NCBI RefSeq assembly: GCF_017813245.1
Contig: NZ_JAGIQL010000035.1
Coordinates: forward strand, 1-50,869
Source: Streptomyces montanisoli
GTDB lineage: Bacteria; Actinomycetota; Actinomycetes; Streptomycetales; Streptomycetaceae
Reading direction: 5' to 3'
DNA length: 50,869 nucleotides
Under the pieces are notes generated by a model. It searched no databases and was not told the origin of the DNA. It saw only the letters and a program-made list of their open reading frames with translations. The translations under genes were made by a program, and so were the position numbers. Below, piece by piece: positions 17,531-24,911 of this stretch; positions within the stretch are counted from its first letter, which is position 1; the number at the start of each line of letters is the position of its first letter.

Positions 17531-18616
17531 ATGCGCTGGGACCATCTGGCCGACGGGCACACGGCGGACGCCTCCGGCTCCACCACGGGCGGGCCGGGCG
17601 CGCCTGCCCCGCTCTTCGCCACGAGCGCGGTCACGACGAGGACGTTCGACACCCCCGAGTTCAGGGGGATCACGTTCCACGAGGTCAGAGCCAGGTCGAT
17701 CCTGAACCGGGTGCCGGGGGCGTCCCGGATGCCGTTCGACTGGACGGTGAACCCGTACCGCGGCTGCTCGCACGCGTGCGTCTACTGCTTCGCCCGCAAG
17801 ACCCACAGCTATCTGGACCTCGACACGGGCGAGGGCTTCGACTCCCAGATCGTGGTGAAGGTCAACGCGCCGGAGCTGCTGCGCAGGGACCTCGCGTCGC
17901 CGCGCTGGCAGGGCGAGCATGTCGCGATGGGCACGAACGTCGACTGCTACCAGCGCGCCGAGGGCCGCTACGGCCTGATGCCCGGCATCATCTCGGCGCT
18001 GCGTGAGAGAGCCAACCCGTTCTCCATCCTGACCAAGGGCACGCTGATCCTCCGCGACCTCGACCTGCTGAGGGACGCCGCGCGCGTGTGCGACGTCGGC
18101 GTGTCCGTCTCGGTCGGCTTCACCGACGCTGAGCTGTGGCGGGCCGTGGAGCCCGGCGCGCCCGCGCCCGAGCGCAGGCTCGACGTGGTGCGGTCGATGG
18201 CCGGGATCGGCGTGGACTGCGGGGTGCTGATGGCGCCCGTACTGCCGTTCCTCAGCGACAGCGAGGACCAACTGCGGGCGACGGTACGGGCGATCGCGGC
18301 GGCCGGCGCTTCCTCGGTCACCCCACTGACGCTGCACCTGCGGCCTGGCGGGTCACGCGAGTGGTTCATGGCGTGGCTGCGCGGCCGCCACCCCGAGCTG
18401 GTGGACCGCTACGAGCGGCTGTACGCGGGCGGCGCGTACGCGCCGAAGTGGTACCAGCGCCGCATCACGAGGGCCGTGCACGAGCTGGCCGACGCCTACG
18501 GGATAGGGCCGCGCGGCCGCTCCACGCGCGGCGCGCCCGCGGCCGCCGGGCGCGCCGATGGCGCGGTGCCCGCACCGGAGCAGGAGCCCGAGCCGGAGCA
18601 GCTGACCCTGCTGTGA
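17531..18616 (+). CDS. Rv2578c-family radical SAM protein (SplB-like)
   Basis: A protein of 361 residues; the ATG follows GAGGAGGG. The radical SAM cluster motif is Cys79, Cys83, Cys86 in NPYRGCSHACVYCFAR. SplB/Rv2578c signatures follow: GTNVDCYQRAEGRYGLM, SILTKGTLILRDLDLL, and the Ala/Gly-rich C-terminal tail. SplB is spore photoproduct lyase, but the actinobacterial Rv2578c branch has no proven reaction; MiaB-like or repair roles have been guessed. A LexA-like box overlaps its promoter, which fits a DNA-damage role. Residues about 325–361 are low-complexity (Pro/Glu-rich). It is followed by RidA-like and GNAT genes. Confidence 0.9.
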   Translation: MRWDHLADGHTADASGSTTGGPGAPAPLFATSAVTTRTFDTPEFRGITFHEVRARSILNRVPGASRMPFDWTVNPYRGCSHACVYCFARKTHSYLDLDTGEGFDSQIVVKVNAPELLRRDLASPRWQGEHVAMGTNVDCYQRAEGRYGLMPGIISALRERANPFSILTKGTLILRDLDLLRDAARVCDVGVSVSVGFTDAELWRAVEPGAPAPERRLDVVRSMAGIGVDCGVLMAPVLPFLSDSEDQLRATVRAIAAAGASSVTPLTLHLRPGGSREWFMAWLRGRHPELVDRYERLYAGGAYAPKWYQRRITRAVHELADAYGIGPRGRSTRGAPAAAGRADGAVPAPEQEPEPEQLTLL

Positions 18617-18687
18617 GGCGCGCCCGCCCGCGCGACGGCGCGGAAATCCCGTGGAGGGCCGACGGCCTCGTCGGTGAGGATGGCCCG

Positions 18688-19104
18688 ATGAGCCGTCTCA
18701 CACATCTCACCGCACCGGAGGGCGTCGCGCCCGGCAGCGGTTACAGCCACGTCGTCATGGGTTCAGGCACCTTCGTCGCCGTGTCGGGCCAGTGCGCCTT
18801 CGACGAGCGGGGCCGCGTCGTCGGGGAGGGCGATCCGGCCGCTCAGGCGCGGCAGGTGTTCGAGAACCTGCGCCGCTGCCTGGCCGCCGCGGGCGCCGGT
18901 TTCTCCGATGTCGTCAAGCTGACCTTCTTCGTGACGGACGTCGCGCACCTGCCCGCCGTCCGGGCGGCGCGCGACGCGGTGATCGACCCGGCACGGCCGC
19001 CGGCGAGCTCCGCCGTGCAGGTGGCGGCACTGATACGGCCCGAACTGCTGGTCGAGATCGAAGCGTTTGCCGTGGTCGCCGGGGGCGGCGGGGGCGGCCG
19101 GTGA
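18688..19104 (+). CDS. RidA family protein lacking the catalytic Arg
   Basis: A protein of 138 residues starting MSRLTHLTAPEGVAPGSGYSH, with GAGGA eight bases upstream. The fold signature is complete: VSGQCAFDERGRVVG, QARQVFENLRRCLAAAGA, VVKLTFFVTD and LLVEIEAFAVV. RidA enzymes hydrolyse reactive enamines and imines using an Arg in the motif PARS.VEV. Here that stretch reads PASSAVQV, so Ser replaces Arg. It therefore probably belongs to a Rid subgroup without the classical deaminase activity, and its function is open. The C-terminus is poly-Gly. Its stop overlaps the next GNAT start by four bases. Confidence 0.88.
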   Translation: MSRLTHLTAPEGVAPGSGYSHVVMGSGTFVAVSGQCAFDERGRVVGEGDPAAQARQVFENLRRCLAAAGAGFSDVVKLTFFVTDVAHLPAVRAARDAVIDPARPPASSAVQVAALIRPELLVEIEAFAVVAGGGGGGR

Positions 19105-19658
19105 GCGTGCGCGCCGTCTGCGTACGCGCGATGGCGCTCGGGGACTGCGCGGCGGTGGCCGCGGTGCGTGTGGAGGGCTGGCGGTTCGCCTACGAGGGGC
19201 TGATGCCGCGCGCGTTCCTGGACGCGATGAGCGTCGAGGCGGACACCGCCGTGCGCCGCAGGCAGTTCCTCGCGGCCGGTGACCGGGTCGTCAACCTCGT
19301 CGCGGAGCGCGAGGGCGAGGTGGTCGGCTGGGGCTGCTGGGGGCCGCCGAGGGACGAGGACGCCCCGGCGGGCACGGCGGAGCTGTACGCGCTGTACGTG
19401 CGGCCCGGCCATGTGGCGAGCGGGGTGGGGCGCGCCCTGATGGCCGAGGTGGTGTCCGGGGCCGCGGGCGCGGGCCGTTCGCGCATGTGGCTGTGGGTGG
19501 CGGCCGGCAACGCGCGGGCGCGCCGCTTCTACGGGCTGGCGGGGTTCGCGGCCGACGGCGCCGGGAGTGCGGAGGAGTACGCGGGCGTGCCGGTGCCCGA
19601 GGTGCGTTATGCGAGGGAGCTGAGCGCGCGGCCCGCGGCCGCCGAGAGCCGCGGATGA
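19101..19658 (+). CDS. GNAT family N-acetyltransferase
   Basis: A protein of 185 residues from a GTG that overlaps the RidA-like stop (GTGA). It has the GNAT motifs CVRAMALGDCAAVAAVRVEGWRFAYEGL (strand 1 with the W..AYxG element of one acetyltransferase group), then AELYALYVRPGHVASGVGRALM (the acetyl-CoA binding A motif, with GVGRAL as the pyrophosphate loop), and NARARRFYGLAGF (B motif). Substrate unknown. Translation is coupled to the RidA-like gene. The last 52 bases overlap the convergent HEAT-repeat gene. Confidence 0.88.
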   Translation: MSVRAVCVRAMALGDCAAVAAVRVEGWRFAYEGLMPRAFLDAMSVEADTAVRRRQFLAAGDRVVNLVAEREGEVVGWGCWGPPRDEDAPAGTAELYALYVRPGHVASGVGRALMAEVVSGAAGAGRSRMWLWVAAGNARARRFYGLAGFAADGAGSAEEYAGVPVPEVRYARELSARPAAAESRG

Positions 19659-20218
19659 CCGAGCGCGGCGCGCAGTACGGGCACGGCGCGGCGGTCGCCC
19701 AGCGCGCCGAGGCCCTCCACGCAGGCGAGCGCGACGCGCCAGTGCGGCTCGCCCGGCGTCAGCAGTCCGTCGAGGGTGGTGATCAGCGCGGGCACGGACT
19801 CGGGGGCGCGCAGCCGCGTCAGCAGGCGCACGGGGTGCAGGGCGTAGGCGGTGCGCAGCGGGTTGGTGGCGAGCGCGGCGGCCGCGCGCGGGGTGCGCGG
19901 GTCGCCGAGGAGCGCGAGGGCGTGGGATGCGGCGACGCAGCGCTCGGGGTCGCGGTGGTTGAGCAGCAGGACCAGCGCCTCGAAGGCGCGTGTGTCCCGG
20001 GCGCAGCCGAGCCGGAAGGCGGCGATCTCGCGCGCCCAGAGCGGCTGCCCGGGCGCGACGAGGACGGCGGCGAGTTTCTGGGCGTCGCCAGTGCGCAGCA
20101 GATCGTCGCAGGTGGACGAGTTCCCTGACTCGTCGCGTACCCGGTTCGCGAGGTCCAGGAAGTCGGCGTCCGAAGCGTCCGAAGCGTCCGCGGCATCCGT
20201 GCCGTCCAAGGCGTTCAT
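19607..20218 (-). CDS. HEAT-repeat protein
   Basis: A protein of 203 residues from MNALDGTDAADASDASDAD; an upstream in-frame extension to 20395 looks non-coding. After an acidic Asp/Ala start, about 60–203 is a run of paired helices: LWAREIAAFRLGCARDTRAFEALVLLLNHRDPERCVAASHALALLGD, then VPALITTLDGL, then WRVALACVEGLGALGDRRAVPVLRAAL. This is the HEAT/PBS-lyase repeat pattern. Such small proteins act as scaffolds. A short direct repeat (GCGTCCGAA) encodes the DASDASD stretch. Its 3' end overlaps the GNAT gene by 52 bases. Confidence 0.78.
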   Translation of the reverse strand: MNALDGTDAADASDASDADFLDLANRVRDESGNSSTCDDLLRTGDAQKLAAVLVAPGQPLWAREIAAFRLGCARDTRAFEALVLLLNHRDPERCVAASHALALLGDPRTPRAAAALATNPLRTAYALHPVRLLTRLRAPESVPALITTLDGLLTPGEPHWRVALACVEGLGALGDRRAVPVLRAALGHPRLSAAAGRALSSLA

Positions 20219-20438
20219 GTGCCGTGAGCGTATCCGCGGCCGCCGGGTGGCGCAGGGCACACGGGAAAGTCCGGCCCTGGGGTCTGGCGCGCTCGTTACC
20301 GGTCGGTTAATCTCAAACGAGCGGGCGGCCGGTGACGCAGCCGCCCCGGGCGCCGTCGGTTCGGCGCCCACCCGCGCCGGTGACTGCCGGCGCACGGCGG
20401 CGCCTCCGTCCCGGCAACCGGGCGGCGCGCGCTTCCTC

Positions 20439-20478
20439 TTGGCACCTCATGCCTCTTTTTGGCACCTCATGCCTCTTT
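20439..20478 (+). promoter_or_regulatory. two tandem operator copies upstream of hcd (proposed TetR sites A and B)
   Basis: The 20-base unit TTGGCACCTCATGCCTCTTT occurs twice in perfect tandem. Each contains GGCAC-CTC-ATGCC (20441–20453 and 20461–20473), one mismatch from the GGCAC-N3-GTGCC palindrome found before tetR and ccr. The repeat ends 86 bases before the dehydrogenase ATG. The rest of the 345-base gap holds an 8-bp inverted repeat (20290–20297 with 20316–20323) around TTACCGGTCGGTTAA, and no gene. Confidence 0.65.
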
Positions 20479-20563
20479 CGCGACGCGGCCACGGGACAGG
20501 GTCCGTCGGCATCCTCCGGCGCGCCGCGGGCGTGCCGGGCAGCCGCTTCCCCTGGAGTCCCTG

Positions 20564-22348
20564 ATGGACATCTCCACCATCGCCGTTGTCGGCCTCGGCA
20601 CCATGGGCACGGGCCTCGCCGAGGCCCTGACCCTGGCGGGCCGCGAGGTCGTCGGCGTCGACACCGACCCCGAGGCCGCCGCGCGCGCCTCGGCAGCCCT
20701 CGAAGCGTCCACGGCGCGTGCCGTGAGCCGCGGCGACCTGACGGAGCACCAGCGGCGCACCGCGGTCGCCAGGTTGCGCACCTTCACCGATGTGCGCGCC
20801 GCAGCCGACGCCGACCTCGTCGTGGAGGTGGTGCCGGAGTCGTACGAGGACAAGTGCCGGGTCCTGCGCGCCCTCGACGACGTGGTGCGGCCCGAGGTGG
20901 TCCTCGCCACCGGCACCAACGCGCTGTCGGTGACCCGCCTGGCGTCCGGCACCCGGCATCCGGAGCGGGTGGTGGGGATGCACTTCTTCCACCCGGCGCC
21001 GGTGATGCGTCTCGTGGAGGTGGTCCGCACGGTCTTCACCTCGCGCGCCGCCCTGGACGCCGTCACCGGCCTCGCGCGCGACCTGGGCAAGGAGCCGATC
21101 GCGGCCGGCGACAGGCCGGGGTTCGTCGCCGACGGGCTGCTGTTCTGCTACCTCAACCAGGCCGCGGCGATGTACGAGTCCGGCTACGCGTCCCGCGACG
21201 ACATCGACGCGGCGATGCGGCTGGGGTGCGGCCTGCCGATGGGGCCGCTCGCGCTGCTCGACCTGATCGGCGTCGACACCGCCCGTACGGTGCTCGACGC
21301 CATGTACGAGGCGTCGGGCGACCGCCTGCACGCGCCCGCACCGATCCTCGGCCAGCTGTCCGAGGCCGGGCTGACCGGGCGCAAGGCGGGCCGCGGCTTC
21401 TACGCGTACGGCGCCGGCGGCGGGCGCGGCGGGTCTGACGGCTCGGCGCCGGATGCCTCGGGGGCCGCCGCCCCGGGAGCCGCCGCCCCGGCGGGCGTGC
21501 GCACGGTCGGCATAGCCGGTTCGGGAACGATGGCGGCCGGCATCGCCGAGGTCTTCGCGAAGTCCGGGCACGACGTCGTGCTCGCGGGGCGCACGGCCGT
21601 GAAGGCCGCGGCCGCCAGGGAGCGTATCGCCAAGTCGTTTCGCCGGTCTGTCGACAAGAAGAGAATGACGGACGACGAGGCGGCCGCCGCGCTCGCCCGG
21701 ATCGCGCCCGCCGGTGCGCCGGACGCCCTCGCCGGGGCCGACCTGGTGCTTGAGGCGGTGGCAGAGGACCTGCCGGTGAAGCGGGAACTGTTCAGGACGC
21801 TGGACGGCGTCTGCCGCGAGGGCGCGGTGCTCGCCACCACGACGTCCTCGCTCCCGGTGATCGCGTGCGCCAGGGCGACCGCCAGGCCGCAGGACGTGGC
21901 CGGGATGCACTTCTTCAACCCCGCGCCCGCGATGCGGCTCGTCGAGGTGGTCCGCACCGTCCTGACCGGTGACGCGGCGCACGCGACGGTCCGCGCGGCG
22001 GCCCTCGCGGCGGGCAAGCACCCGGTGGACTGCGGCGACCGCGCGGGCTTCATCGTCAACGCCCTGCTGTTCCCGTACCTGAACAACGCGGTGAAGATGG
22101 TGCAGGACCACTACGCGACCGCCGACGACATCGACATCGCCATGCGGCTGGGCGCCGGGTACCCGATGGGGCCTTTCGAACTGCTCGACGTCGTGGGGCT
22201 CGATGTCTCGCTCGCCATCGAGCGCGTGCTGCACCGGGAGTTCCGCGATCCGGGCCTCGCGCCGGCACCGCTGCTCGAACACCTGGTCGCGGCCGGATGC
22301 CTGGGCCGCAAGACGGGCCGCGGGTTCCGGGCGTACGCACACCGGTGA
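20564..22348 (+). CDS. tandem-duplicated 3-hydroxyacyl-CoA dehydrogenase
   Basis: A protein of 594 residues; GGAG lies eight bases before the ATG. It is two complete 3-hydroxyacyl-CoA dehydrogenases in one chain. Copy 1 (about 1–283) has the NAD loop GLGTMGTG, the catalytic His region MHFFHPAPVM and the C-terminal helix domain. An Ala/Gly/Ser linker (284–309) follows. Copy 2 (310–594) has GSGTMAAG and MHFFNPAPAM. It interconverts 3-hydroxybutyryl-CoA (or longer analogues) and acetoacetyl-CoA, the entry step toward crotonyl-CoA for the ethylmalonyl-CoA pathway. Both halves keep their motifs. It lies directly upstream of tetR, with two proposed operators before it. Confidence 0.92.
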   Translation: MDISTIAVVGLGTMGTGLAEALTLAGREVVGVDTDPEAAARASAALEASTARAVSRGDLTEHQRRTAVARLRTFTDVRAAADADLVVEVVPESYEDKCRVLRALDDVVRPEVVLATGTNALSVTRLASGTRHPERVVGMHFFHPAPVMRLVEVVRTVFTSRAALDAVTGLARDLGKEPIAAGDRPGFVADGLLFCYLNQAAAMYESGYASRDDIDAAMRLGCGLPMGPLALLDLIGVDTARTVLDAMYEASGDRLHAPAPILGQLSEAGLTGRKAGRGFYAYGAGGGRGGSDGSAPDASGAAAPGAAAPAGVRTVGIAGSGTMAAGIAEVFAKSGHDVVLAGRTAVKAAAARERIAKSFRRSVDKKRMTDDEAAAALARIAPAGAPDALAGADLVLEAVAEDLPVKRELFRTLDGVCREGAVLATTTSSLPVIACARATARPQDVAGMHFFNPAPAMRLVEVVRTVLTGDAAHATVRAAALAAGKHPVDCGDRAGFIVNALLFPYLNNAVKMVQDHYATADDIDIAMRLGAGYPMGPFELLDVVGLDVSLAIERVLHREFRDPGLAPAPLLEHLVAAGCLGRKTGRGFRAYAHR

Positions 22349-22357
22349 GGGGTCGAC

Positions 22358-22370
22358 GGCACACAGTGCC
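22358..22370 (+). promoter_or_regulatory. proposed TetR operator upstream of tetR (site C)
   Basis: Perfect GGCAC-ACA-GTGCC, 24 bases before the tetR ATG and 9 bases after the dehydrogenase stop. A -10-like TAGGTT (22383–22388) sits six bases before the ATG, suggesting a leaderless mRNA, so this site would cover the -35 region. That fits autoregulation. Confidence 0.65.
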
Positions 22371-22394
22371 ACCTTCTTGGAGTAGGTTCGCCCT

Positions 22395-23201
22395 ATGTCG
22401 CAGTCGGCCAAACCCTCACGTACGAGCACAAGATCCGACGCCCCCGTGAGCGCCGCGTCCACCAAAGCGGCGGCGCAGCGCCTGAAGATGCGCCGGGAGC
22501 TCGCGTCGGCGGCGATGGAGCTTTTCGCCACCAAGGGGTACGAGGCGACGACGGTCGACGAGATCGCCGCAGCCGCGGGGGTCGCGAGGAGGACGTTCTT
22601 CCGCCACTTCCGCTCCAAGGAGGAGGCGATCTTCCCCGACCACGACGACACGCTCGTGCGCGCCGAGGCCGTGCTCACCGCGGCCCCGCCGCACGAGCAC
22701 CCGCTCGACACCGTGTGCCGCGGCATCAAGGAGGTCATGCGGATGTACGCGGCCTCCCCCGCGCTGTCCGTGGAGCGCTACCGCCTCACCCGCGAGGTGC
22801 CGGCGCTGCGGGAGCGGGAGATCGCCTCGGTGGCGCGCTACGAGCGGCTGTTCACGCGCTACCTGCTGGGCCACTTCGACGAGCGCGAGCACGCGGGCGG
22901 CAGCGACGACCCGCTGCTCGCCGAGGTGGCGGCGTCCGCGGTCGTCACGGCGCACAACCACGTGCTGCGCCGGTGGCTGCGCGCGGGCGGCAAGGGCGAC
23001 GTGGAGGCGCAGCTGGACCACGCCTTCGGGATCGTGCGGTCCGCGTTCGGCTGGGGGTTCGCGGCCGGCGCGCCCATCAGTTCGGAAAGGCCCGCGGCGA
23101 CGGCCCGTGCCGGCGATGACGTCCTGGTCGCGGTGGCACGGACCGACGCTCCGCTGAACGAGGTCATGCGCACGATCCAGCAGGCGCTCAAGGAGGCCTG
23201 A
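22395..23201 (+). CDS. TetR family regulator of the ethylmalonyl-CoA cluster
   Basis: A protein of 268 residues. After a Ser/Thr/Ala-rich, basic tail of about 28 residues comes the TetR helix-turn-helix: RRELASAAMELFATKGYEATT, then VDEIAAAAGVARRTFFRHFRSKEEAIF. The ligand domain (about 90–240) is helical, and a C-terminal extension follows. Its likely ligand is an acyl-CoA of the pathway, but that is inference. It sits between hcd and ccr. Identical palindromes flank it on both sides, so it probably represses itself, hcd and the ccr operon. There is no good ribosome site, in keeping with a leaderless transcript. A terminator follows. Confidence 0.92.
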   Translation: MSQSAKPSRTSTRSDAPVSAASTKAAAQRLKMRRELASAAMELFATKGYEATTVDEIAAAAGVARRTFFRHFRSKEEAIFPDHDDTLVRAEAVLTAAPPHEHPLDTVCRGIKEVMRMYAASPALSVERYRLTREVPALREREIASVARYERLFTRYLLGHFDEREHAGGSDDPLLAEVAASAVVTAHNHVLRRWLRAGGKGDVEAQLDHAFGIVRSAFGWGFAAGAPISSERPAATARAGDDVLVAVARTDAPLNEVMRTIQQALKEA

Positions 23202-23229
23202 GCCCTCACCAGCGCCACACGCCCCGACC

Positions 23230-23242
23230 GGCACGCCGTGCC
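23230..23242 (+). promoter_or_regulatory. further GGCAC-N3-GTGCC copy after tetR (site F)
   Basis: Perfect GGCAC-GCC-GTGCC, 28 bases after the tetR stop and one base before the terminator stem. It may be a distal operator for looping or merely part of the 3' end structure. Confidence 0.4.
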
Positions 23243-23243
23243 T

Positions 23244-23279
23244 CACCGCCCTCTCCCGCCGCGCGCGGGGAGGGCGGTG
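23244..23279 (+). terminator. terminator of tetR
   Basis: A stem of about 14 bp with one bulged T: the left arm starts CACCGCCCTC, and the right arm is CGGGGAGGGCGGTG. It begins 42 bases after the tetR stop, with no T-tract. Confidence 0.65.
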
Positions 23280-23335
23280 GTGTGTCCAGCGGCGATCTCC
23301 GGTGGGGTGCCCACCTGCGCGATGATCGATCATGT

Positions 23336-23348
23336 GGCACCCAGTGCC
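23336..23348 (+). promoter_or_regulatory. proposed TetR operator, upstream ccr site (site D)
   Basis: Perfect GGCAC-CCA-GTGCC, centred 42 bases (about four helical turns) before site E. It is preceded directly by another perfect palindrome, ATGATCGATCAT (23322–23333). It lies upstream of the ccr -35. Confidence 0.6.
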
Positions 23349-23368
23349 GCAAATTCCGCAAGTAAGCC

Positions 23369-23397
23369 TTGCCACGCGGCACCGCGTGCCATACCTT
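23369..23397 (+). promoter_or_regulatory. ccr promoter with TetR operator (site E) in the spacer
   Basis: The -35 is TTGCCA (23369–23374), followed by a 17-base spacer and the -10 TACCTT (23392–23397). Perfect GGCAC-CGC-GTGCC (23378–23390) fills the spacer, so a bound repressor would block RNA polymerase. An overlapping palindrome, CACGCGG-N2-CCGCGTG (23373–23388), is also present. The resulting leader is about 150 bases long. The rest of the 354-base gap between tetR and ccr has no gene. Confidence 0.6.
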
Positions 23398-23555
23398 GAA
23401 GTGGTCCGGCCTGTCCCCGCGGGTGACGCCCCACCGCGTCGCCGGACGCCTGCGTCACAGGCACCTCACCGCGCCCGAACGGCGCACGCCCCACCCGCCG
23501 AACCGACGGCACCCTCCACACCCGACAGCTCAGCCAGGCCCACCCGGAGGTTCCC

Positions 23556-24911
23556 GTGAAGGACATCCTGGACGCCATACAGTCCGCCGACGCCACATCA
23601 GCGGACTTCGCCGCGCTCCCCCTGCCCGACTCCTACCGTGCCGTCACCGTCCGCAAGGACGAGTCCGCGATGTTCGAGGGCCTCGCCACGCGCGACAAGG
23701 ACCCACGCAAGTCGCTGCACGTCGACGACGTGCCCGTGCCCGAACTCGGCCCCGGCGAGGCCATCGTCGCCGTGATGGCCAGCTCCGTGAACTACAACTC
23801 GGTGTGGACCTCGATCTTCGAGCCGCTTCCGACGTTCGGCTTCCTCGAGCGCTACGGCAGGCTCAGCCCGCTCGCCGCGCGCCACGACCTGCCGTACCAC
23901 GTGATCGGCTCCGACCTCGCGGGCGTCGTGCTGCGCACCGGTCCCGGTGTGAACGCCTGGCGGCCGGGCGACCGGGTCGTCGCACACTGCCTGTCCGTCG
24001 AGTTGGAGAGCTCCGACGGTCACAACGACACCATGCTCGACCCCGAGCAGCGCATCTGGGGCTTCGAGACCAACTTCGGCGGCCTCGCCGAGCTCGCGCT
24101 GGTGAAGTCCAACCAGCTCATGCCCAAGCCCGACCATCTGAGCTGGGAGGAGGCCGCGGCGCCCGGGCTCGTGAACTCCACCGCGTACCGGCAGCTGGTG
24201 TCACGCAACGGCGCGGGGATGAAGCAGGGCGACAACGTGCTCATCTGGGGGGCGAGCGGCGGACTCGGCTCCTACGCCACGCAGTTCGCCCTCGCGGGCG
24301 GCGCCAACCCGATCTGCGTCGTCTCCAGCCCGCAGAAGGCCGAGCTGTGCCGCCGCATGGGCGCCGAGGCCGTCATCGACCGCACCGCTGACGGCTACCG
24401 GTTCTGGCGCGACGAAGCCCACCAGGACCCGCGCGAGTGGAAGCGGTTCGGGGCCCGCATCCGCGAACTGACGGGCGGTGAGGACGTCGACATCGTCTTC
24501 GAGCACCCAGGACGGGAGACCTTCGGCGCCAGTGTGTTCGTGACACGCAAGGGCGGCACGATCGTCACCTGCGCATCCACCTCGGGCTACACGCACGAGT
24601 ACGACAACCGCTACCTGTGGATGTCGCTCAAGCGCATCGTCGGCTCCCACTTCGCCAACTACCGCGAGGCGTGGGAGGCCAACCGCCTGGTGGCCAAGGG
24701 CAAGATCCATCCCACGCTGTCCAAGGTGTACGCGCTAGACGACACCGGCCAGGCCGCGTACGACGTGCACCGCAACCTGCACCAGGGCAAGGTCGGTGTG
24801 CTCGCGCTCGCCCCGCGCGAGGGCCTCGGTGTGCGCGACGAGGAGACCAGGGCCCGGCACATCGACGCGATCAACCTCTTCCGCCCGCAGCCGGCGGCGG
24901 TGGCCGCGTGA
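23556..24911 (+). CDS. ccr: crotonyl-CoA carboxylase/reductase
   Basis: A protein of 451 residues from a GTG with GGAGG five bases upstream. It is an MDR-fold enzyme: catalytic domain SSVNYNSVW, NADPH loop GASGGLGSYA. The residues reported to hold CO2 in Kitasatospora setae Ccr are all at the same numbers here: Asn81, Phe170, Glu171 and His365. It reductively carboxylates crotonyl-CoA to (2S)-ethylmalonyl-CoA with NADPH, the committed step of the ethylmalonyl-CoA pathway. It also makes ethylmalonyl units for polyketides. It is the first gene of an operon with four genes coupled downstream; its stop overlaps meaA by four bases. Confidence 0.97.
   Translation: MKDILDAIQSADATSADFAALPLPDSYRAVTVRKDESAMFEGLATRDKDPRKSLHVDDVPVPELGPGEAIVAVMASSVNYNSVWTSIFEPLPTFGFLERYGRLSPLAARHDLPYHVIGSDLAGVVLRTGPGVNAWRPGDRVVAHCLSVELESSDGHNDTMLDPEQRIWGFETNFGGLAELALVKSNQLMPKPDHLSWEEAAAPGLVNSTAYRQLVSRNGAGMKQGDNVLIWGASGGLGSYATQFALAGGANPICVVSSPQKAELCRRMGAEAVIDRTADGYRFWRDEAHQDPREWKRFGARIRELTGGEDVDIVFEHPGRETFGASVFVTRKGGTIVTCASTSGYTHEYDNRYLWMSLKRIVGSHFANYREAWEANRLVAKGKIHPTLSKVYALDDTGQAAYDVHRNLHQGKVGVLALAPREGLGVRDEETRARHIDAINLFRPQPAAVAA

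Noticed and set aside
20447..22738. A 763-codon minus-strand frame covering the dehydrogenase and tetR start
   Set aside because: It runs across two well-supported plus-strand genes and has no recognisable fold.
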